Origin: Allobosea sp.
GTDB lineage: Bacteria; Pseudomonadota; Alphaproteobacteria; Rhizobiales; Beijerinckiaceae
Reading direction: 5' to 3'
Length of the DNA: 13,749 nucleotides
Assembly: GCA_021732895.1 (NCBI GenBank)
Contig: JAKFWE010000171.1
Location: 1 to 13,749 of the forward strand
Under the pieces are notes generated by a model. The model was not told the origin of the DNA and did not search any database. It saw nothing but the letters and a program-made list of their open reading frames with translations. How positions within the stretch are numbered: position 1 is the first letter of the stretch; each line of letters starts with the position of its first letter. Below are positions 9,229 to 13,749 of this stretch, piece after piece. The position numbers were made by a program, and so were the translations under genes.

Positions 9229-10176
9229 ATGGCGCTTGCATCGCACCCGACAGACCGGTCAGAACGCGACATGCCGGAAGCCTCACGCGCCACGAACCTG
9301 TCGACCCGGGTCACCGCCATCGTCGTGAGCTACGAATCGGCGGCGGTTCTGCCGGCCTGTCTCGCGGCGCTCGCGGCGGAAGGCGTACCGGCGATCGTCG
9401 TCGACAACGCCAGCACGGATGCATCCCGCGAGATCGCGCAGGCCCACGGCGCGCGGTTGATCGCCAACCCGCGCAACGAGGGCTATGGCCGCGCCAACAA
9501 CCGGGGCGTCGCCGCCTGCGACACGCCCTTCGCACTGATCGTCAATCCGGATCTGGAGGTCGGGCCCGGCGCCGTTGCGGCGCTGCTGGCGGCGGCGCAG
9601 GCCTATCCGGATGCGGGCCTGCTGGCGCCGCGCATCGCCGAGCCGTCCGGCCGCGTCTTCATCCAGCCGCGCTCGCTGCTGTCGCCGCCCCATCTCAACC
9701 GGGCGCGCGAGGTCGTCGCGCCCGAGGGCGACGCCTGCCTGCCCTTCCTGTCCGGCGCCTGCCTGCTGGTCCGCCGGGGCGCTTTCGCGGAGATCGGCGG
9801 CTTCGATCCCGAAATCTTCCTGTTCTACGAGGATGACGATCTGTGCCGCCGGATGCGCGAGGCCGGCCACGCCCTCGTCCACGTCCATGCGGCGCGGGCC
9901 GCCCATGCGCGCGGGCGCTCCAGCAGGCCCAGCCTGAAGCGGCGCTTCAATGCGCGCTGGCACCTTGCATGGTCGCATGCCTATGTGGCGGCGAAATACG
10001 GCCTGCCGGAGACATCGCTCGTGTCTATTCTGAACAATGCCATCAAAACAGTTGCTTACGGACTGATCTTGAATCGGGCGAAGATGGCGGCCCATGCCGG
10101 TTCGGTCGCGGGGGCGCTGGCCTGGCGCGGCGGCGGGCGCGCCCTGTCCCGGCAGATGCTGGACGGCGAGCCATGA
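9229..10176 (+). CDS. Glycosyltransferase family 2 (rhamnosyltransferase-like)
   Basis: GT-A fold enzyme that moves a sugar from a nucleotide-sugar to a glycan acceptor, probably at the cytoplasmic face of the inner membrane during surface polysaccharide synthesis. It has 316 residues from ATG 9229. TAIVVSYES opens the domain. DNASTD (59-64) and NPRNEGYGRANNRG (80-93) bind the nucleotide. NPDLEV (106-111) is the DxD-like metal site. FYEDDDLCRRMREAG (199-213) is the acceptor/base motif of the WbbL-type group. Start choice: GGAG at 9216-9219 is well spaced for ATG 9229. Codon use becomes typical only from about 9271, where another ATG (MPEASRATNL) could be the true start. TTG at 9199 is unlikely. 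The gene overlaps the next by ATGA, so the two are translationally coupled. Sugar and acceptor are unknown. Confidence 0.9.
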   Translation: MALASHPTDRSERDMPEASRATNLSTRVTAIVVSYESAAVLPACLAALAAEGVPAIVVDNASTDASREIAQAHGARLIANPRNEGYGRANNRGVAACDTPFALIVNPDLEVGPGAVAALLAAAQAYPDAGLLAPRIAEPSGRVFIQPRSLLSPPHLNRAREVVAPEGDACLPFLSGACLLVRRGAFAEIGGFDPEIFLFYEDDDLCRRMREAGHALVHVHAARAAHARGRSSRPSLKRRFNARWHLAWSHAYVAAKYGLPETSLVSILNNAIKTVAYGLILNRAKMAAHAGSVAGALAWRGGGRALSRQMLDGEP

Positions 10177-11249
10177 CGAGGCCGGCGGGACCCCCGCAGG
10201 GCGACACGGTCGCGGCCGCGCTCGACGCGCCGCACAACCATTTCGGCCTGATCCGCCTGCTGCTGGCGCTTGCCGTCGTCGTCTCGCACGCGTTCAGCGT
10301 CTCCAGCGGCGAGATCGCCGACGAGCCTCTCACCGGCCTGACCGGCTTCACGCTCGGCGAGCACGGCGTGAACGGCTTCTTCGCCATCTCGGGCTTCCTC
10401 GTCACCATGAGCTACGAGCGCCGCGGCTGGCGCGATTACGTGGCGGCCCGCGCGCTTCGCATCGCGCCGGGGCTGATCGCCGCGACGCTGGTGGTCTCGC
10501 TCGGGCTCGGCGCGGCAATGTCCCGGCTCGATGCGTCGGCCTATTTCGCCGAGCCGCGCCTGTGGAGCTTCATCTGGAACACGCTGACCAGCTTCAAGAG
10601 CGCCGCCGCCCTGCCGGGCGTGTTCGCGTCCAATCCGCTGGCGTTCCCGATGGGCACGGTCTGGACGCTGAAATACGAGGTGATCTGCTATGCCGGCGTG
10701 CTCGGCGTCGGCCTTGCCGGGCTGCTGGGGCGGCGCGAGCTGTGCCTGGCGGCAGGCGTGGCGCTGACCCTTGCGGTCGTCGTTCGCGAGATCGCCGCCC
10801 CCGACGGCGCCAAGGGCGTCGAGACCGCGCTGCGGCTGCCGCTGATCTTCCTGGCGGGCGGCCTCGCCTATCTCTGGCGCTGGCATGTGCGGCTGTCCCT
10901 GCCTGGCCTCGCGCTCGCCTTACTGGTCGTGGCGCTGCTGTCGCCGACCCCGCTCTACAAGGCGGCGCTCTATCTCGTGACGGCCTGGGGCGTGCTCGTG
11001 CTGGCGCTCTCCCCACGGCTGACCGGCTGGCGCAGCGAACCTCCCGCCGATCTCTCCTATGGCGTCTATCTCTACGGCTGGCCCGTTCAGCAGACGCTCG
11101 TCGCGCTGCTGCCGGGCGCCGGCGCGCTCGTCCTGCTGGCGCCGGCGCTGGCGCTGACGGTGATGGTCGCGGCGCTGTCCTGGCATTTCGTGGAGGCGCC
11201 GGCGCTGAAGCTCAAGCGCCGCCTGCTCGCCGCGCCCGCAGGCGGGTGA
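10173..11249 (+). CDS. Acyltransferase 3 family membrane protein (glycan O-acyltransferase)
   Basis: Multi-pass inner-membrane protein that transfers acyl groups, often acetyl, onto exported glycans. It has 358 residues from an ATG that overlaps the glycosyltransferase stop (ATGA). The domain begins at HNHFGLIRLLLALAVVVSHAF, with the family R-x10-H pattern (R28, H39). GEHGVNGFFAISGFL and YVAARALRIAPGL follow, both hallmarks of the family. I count about ten hydrophobic segments, including 110-residue-spaced pairs such as LPLIFLAGGLAYLWRW and LALALLVVALL. The C-terminal DLSYGVYLYGWPVQQ and LSWHFVEAPALKLKRR are also typical. The last 38 bp overlap, on the opposite strand, the end of the CatB-type gene. 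The acceptor is likely the glycan made with the preceding glycosyltransferase, which is inference from position. Confidence 0.92.
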   Translation: MTRPAGPPQGDTVAAALDAPHNHFGLIRLLLALAVVVSHAFSVSSGEIADEPLTGLTGFTLGEHGVNGFFAISGFLVTMSYERRGWRDYVAARALRIAPGLIAATLVVSLGLGAAMSRLDASAYFAEPRLWSFIWNTLTSFKSAAALPGVFASNPLAFPMGTVWTLKYEVICYAGVLGVGLAGLLGRRELCLAAGVALTLAVVVREIAAPDGAKGVETALRLPLIFLAGGLAYLWRWHVRLSLPGLALALLVVALLSPTPLYKAALYLVTAWGVLVLALSPRLTGWRSEPPADLSYGVYLYGWPVQQTLVALLPGAGALVLLAPALALTVMVAALSWHFVEAPALKLKRRLLAAPAGG

Positions 11250-11925
11250 TCAGCCCGGCGGTCCCGTCCGACATCAGCAGCGGGGCCAGCGCCGCGACCT
11301 CGCTCTCCGGCAGGTCCCACCAGCGCGTGGCCAGCAGCGCCGCGATCGTCTCGTCGGGCAGGCGCTTTCGCACGAGCCGCGCCGGATTTCCGGCGACGAT
11401 CGCATAGGGCTCGACATCCCGCGTCACCACCGCGCGCGCCGCCACGACGGCGCCGTGGCCGATCGTGACCCCCGAGAGGATCAGGGCCTGCGATCCCAGC
11501 CAGACGTCGTGACCGACCGCGACGTCGCCGCGCGTGCTGTGGAAACCATGTAGGCCGGCCGTCGTCGGCCACAGCCCCGGCAGCGCGGGAAACGGATAGG
11601 TCGTCGCCCAGTCGGTGCGGTGATTGCCGCCGAGCAGGATCTCGACCCCGTCGGCGATCGAGCCGTAACGCCCGATCGACAGCCGCGCGCCGCTGTCCGG
11701 GAAGCGCACCTTCGGCCTGCCATAGGTGTAGCGCCCGGCCACGATCTGCCCGGGCCGCCGGGCGATCAGCGCGGCCAGCCAGATCCGGGTCTCGTTGTCG
11801 GGGTTGATGCGCCTGCGCAGCAGCCCGCGCGGCGCCGGAGGCAACCCCGCCCACCAGGCGACGAGCCGCGACGGCCGCCAGTTCTCGTCCTCCGGCGCCA
11901 GAACGCCGTCGCCGTCATTCCGCAT
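11212..11925 (-). CDS. CatB-related (hexapeptide-repeat) O-acetyltransferase
   Basis: Left-handed beta-helix acetyl-CoA transferase of the CatB/VAT type, 237 residues, cytoplasmic. GRYTYGRPKVRF and SIGRYGSIADGVEILLGGNH form the first coils. H102 in GNHRTDW is the expected catalytic histidine. DVAVGHDVWLGSQALILSGVTIGHGAVVAARAVV, split over about 135-167, gives the hexapeptide repeats. YAIVAGNPARLVRKR and RWWDLPE close the domain. These features are family-typical, but family members acetylate chloramphenicol, streptogramins or sugars, and I would not infer drug resistance here. With glycosyltransferase and acyltransferase neighbours, a glycan substrate is as likely. ATG 11925 overlaps the upstream gene's stop by 11 bp. 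An extension to 11982 would only add low-complexity Ser/Arg sequence. The Shine-Dalgarno is weak (AAGG close to the ATG). Confidence 0.9.
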   Translation of the reverse strand: MRNDGDGVLAPEDENWRPSRLVAWWAGLPPAPRGLLRRRINPDNETRIWLAALIARRPGQIVAGRYTYGRPKVRFPDSGARLSIGRYGSIADGVEILLGGNHRTDWATTYPFPALPGLWPTTAGLHGFHSTRGDVAVGHDVWLGSQALILSGVTIGHGAVVAARAVVTRDVEPYAIVAGNPARLVRKRLPDETIAALLATRWWDLPESEVAALAPLLMSDGTAGLITRLRARRAGGA

Positions 11926-13749
11926 TGGCCTTGATGTCGATCTTGTCGAAGATCTCGATCGGCGAGCCGAGCGCGATGACATCGGCGAGCCCCAGCCCGC
12001 TGGCCGATCTGGCGCTGGCCTCGACCGAGAGCGAGCCCGGCTTCGCCGCGAAACGAGAGATCGCCGCCGTCAGCGTCTTGGCGGCGTCCGATGGCCCCAG
12101 GATCGCCGAGAGGCCGAGGCTGGCGATCATCGCGTATTCGCGCCGCACGTCCTCGACCTGCCTGCGCGCCTTGCGCGCCTGGTTTTCGATGAGCTTCTCG
12201 GCGAGGCCCTGATTCACCAGCTTGGCCTGCACGTTGCGCACCGTCGCGCCGAGCGCGGCCACCTGGGCCAAAGCCAGGTCGCTGGCGAACAGGTCTCTGG
12301 TGACGTTGCCGAGCGTGCCGGACGCCTCGAAGCGGCCCATGCCGGCGCCGGCGAGCGAAAGCGCCTGCACGGCGATCTCCTCGCGGGCCGCGTTCCAGGC
12401 GAGTTCGAGTTTCGCCGAGACGTCGACCATGCGATAGCCCATCGCGATCATGTCGCGGGCGGCGGGATTGCCCGTGCCCTCCGTCACCGGGGCGACGAGG
12501 TTGTCGATGGCGAGCGCGATGCTGGTGGGCACGCCGTTGAGCTGTTCCGGCACGCTCAGCGTCAGGCCGCCGAGCCCGATGCGCAACGGCGGCGGCGCGG
12601 GCTGGCCCGGCCGCCCCTTCTGCGGCGCATCGACCGACAGGCCGACCATCTGGACGACGCCGAGCTTGGGAATGAACTTGCGCCAGTCCAGCGTGTCGAG
12701 GTCGGGCTCGGGACCGGTGAGCAACGCCTTGATCTCGCCGATCACGGAGCCCAGCGCGAAGCCGTGATAGCTCAGCGACTGCATGACGCCCCTGGCTCCG
12801 CCGCCGGCGAACTCGAGGCCTTCCATCGCGAAGCCGGATTTGGCCGGCGCGTCCTCGCCATAGGCCATGCGCGCGATCCGCATCTCGATCGCGACGGGCG
12901 GCTCGCCGGGCTCGGGCGGCGCGGTGACGTTCATCGCCACGTCGGCGACCTGGCCGCTGCCGATCTCCACCGATTCGAACAGGGAGAGCAGCGCGACGCC
13001 CATGCGCTTGTCGTCGGCGCTCTGCTCCGGCGTCCGCTGCGCGGCCGCTCCGCCGCCGGCCCGCTCCGCCTTGTCCGACAGCGCCACGATCCGCGACAGA
13101 ATCTCGCCGAGCGGTTCCGGGCCGACCTTCGCCGCCATGCCGCGCCCGCTCGACTTGCCGACCGAGATGCGGCCCGCGGCGCCGAGATCGAGCGTGTAGC
13201 CATCCTGTTCGAAGCGCGCGAACAGCGGCTTCGACGTCTCCGGGACACCGGGCCGGGCGCGCTCGCCGACCACCCGGGCGATGTGCTTCAGGTCCAGCCC
13301 CTCCAGGCCGGTGCGCAGGATCGCGCCGCTCATCGGGCCAGTCTGCGCGCCGGTCACGGTGATCGCGCCGCTGGCGGCCTCGCCGCGGCCGATCACGCCC
13401 TCGCGGACGGCCGTGAATCTGACGTCGCGATAGGTGGTGACCTGCTTCTGCGGGCCGTAAGCCTGCTCGATCACCAGTTCCGGCGCGCTGATCTCGTCGG
13501 CGCTGAGCCGTCCCATGCGGGCGGCCGCGCTCTCGCCGGCGCCGCTGCCGAACAGCGAGAGGAAGGCCTCGCGCCCGAGCGGCGATCCCTTCACGGCGAT
13601 CCGTGGCGCCGCGATCACGACGCCACCGAGGTCCAGCCTGACGTCCGGGATCTCGAAATCGGCCGCCGCGCCGGGGTCTGGGGAGATCAGGCCGACCACC
13701 GCAGCCGCGAAGGCGAACCGGATCAGTCGGCGACGGGTCGAACCGGTCA
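11915..13749 (-). CDS. Large exported protein of unknown family; start codon cut by one base at the window edge
   Basis: I do not recognise the family. The frame is open to the window edge: the last complete codon begins at 13747 and the codon before it reads NTG, so an ATG/GTG/TTG start at 13750 is likely. That gives about 611 residues beginning (M)TGSTRRRLIRFAFAAAVVG, a signal peptide with probable cleavage after AAA near residue 30. The TRRRLIR stretch resembles a Tat motif, but Sec is equally possible. Starting at GTG 13699 instead would cut the signal peptide in half. The mature protein alternates short hydrophobic beta-like segments with Gly turns, in the manner of AsmA or DUF945 (YdgA) periplasmic proteins. 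Recurring 'GLEGLDL / MEGLEFAGG / LRIGLGGLTLSV' stretches support that comparison, and one helical stretch around KLIENQARKARRQVEDV. No catalytic motif is visible. It is followed by the CatB-type gene with an 11 bp overlap. Confidence 0.8.
   Translation of the reverse strand, partial: TGSTRRRLIRFAFAAAVVGLISPDPGAAADFEIPDVRLDLGGVVIAAPRIAVKGSPLGREAFLSLFGSGAGESAAARMGRLSADEISAPELVIEQAYGPQKQVTTYRDVRFTAVREGVIGRGEAASGAITVTGAQTGPMSGAILRTGLEGLDLKHIARVVGERARPGVPETSKPLFARFEQDGYTLDLGAAGRISVGKSSGRGMAAKVGPEPLGEILSRIVALSDKAERAGGGAAAQRTPEQSADDKRMGVALLSLFESVEIGSGQVADVAMNVTAPPEPGEPPVAIEMRIARMAYGEDAPAKSGFAMEGLEFAGGGARGVMQSLSYHGFALGSVIGEIKALLTGPEPDLDTLDWRKFIPKLGVVQMVGLSVDAPQKGRPGQPAPPPLRIGLGGLTLSVPEQLNGVPTSIALAIDNLVAPVTEGTGNPAARDMIAMGYRMVDVSAKLELAWNAAREEIAVQALSLAGAGMGRFEASGTLGNVTRDLFASDLALAQVAALGATVRNVQAKLVNQGLAEKLIENQARKARRQVEDVRREYAMIASLGLSAILGPSDAAKTLTAAISRFAAKPGSLSVEASARSASGLGLADVIALGSPIEIFDKIDIKANAE

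Noticed and set aside
7586..9286. 566-codon open frame on the minus strand opposite aspS and the lipoprotein gene
   Set aside because: It spans two real genes and their junction and shows no domain or ribosome binding site; a GC-rich shadow.
9843..10172. Upstream extension of the acyltransferase-3 frame into the glycosyltransferase gene
   Set aside because: The extension is Arg/Pro/Cys-rich shadow sequence. ATG 10173 at the ATGA overlap places the first membrane segment where the family expects it.
11212..11925. Chloramphenicol or streptogramin resistance gene
   Set aside because: The fold is CatB/VAT-like, but chromosomal members in environmental bacteria often act on sugars; there is no mobile element or resistance context here.

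Overview
This 13.7 kb window is GC-rich (third codon positions are mostly G or C), densely coding chromosomal DNA. It looks like an alphaproteobacterium of the Hyphomicrobiales (Rhizobiales), closest in feel to Bosea or Bradyrhizobium relatives. That placement rests on four things: protein style, the ppk-ppx / rnd / aspS gene neighbourhood, a non-discriminating type AspRS, and a palindromic repeat of the 'GTCATTCCGGGGC...GAGCCCGGAACCCAT' type that I recall from these genera. It is inference, with no database search behind it. I see no phage, transposase, CRISPR, tRNA or rRNA.

Left part (1-5293). A membrane fatty acid (acyl-CoA type) desaturase runs leftward off the window edge. A 163 bp divergent intergenic region separates it from polyphosphate kinase (ppk), which is followed by an overlapping exopolyphosphatase (ppx); one enzyme makes polyphosphate and the other degrades it. 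The divergent region holds a Pho-box-like pair of CGTCA repeats spaced 11 bp apart. A 148 bp inverted-repeat element, made of two REP-like hairpins facing each other, fills almost the whole gap between the convergent ends of ppx and rnd.

Middle part (5296-9184). Ribonuclease D (rnd) lies on the minus strand. A small secreted two-cysteine protein of unknown function diverges from it. Next come aspartyl-tRNA synthetase (aspS) and, 3 bp downstream, a small lipoprotein of unknown function.

Right part (9229-13749). A family-2 glycosyltransferase overlaps by ATGA an integral-membrane acyltransferase-3 protein. Convergent to them is a two-gene minus-strand unit: a large exported protein of unknown family (its probable start codon loses only its first base to the right window edge), followed with an 11 bp overlap by a CatB-type hexapeptide acetyltransferase. 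The two acyltransferase genes overlap tail-to-tail by 38 bp. Together the right part suggests synthesis and acylation of a surface glycan, but the substrate cannot be read from sequence.

Most of the window is conserved housekeeping sequence. The least explained parts are the exported protein at the right end, the small secreted protein, the lipoprotein after aspS, the long C-terminal extension of the desaturase, and the palindromic element. I did not find convincing evidence of a wholly new multi-gene system.
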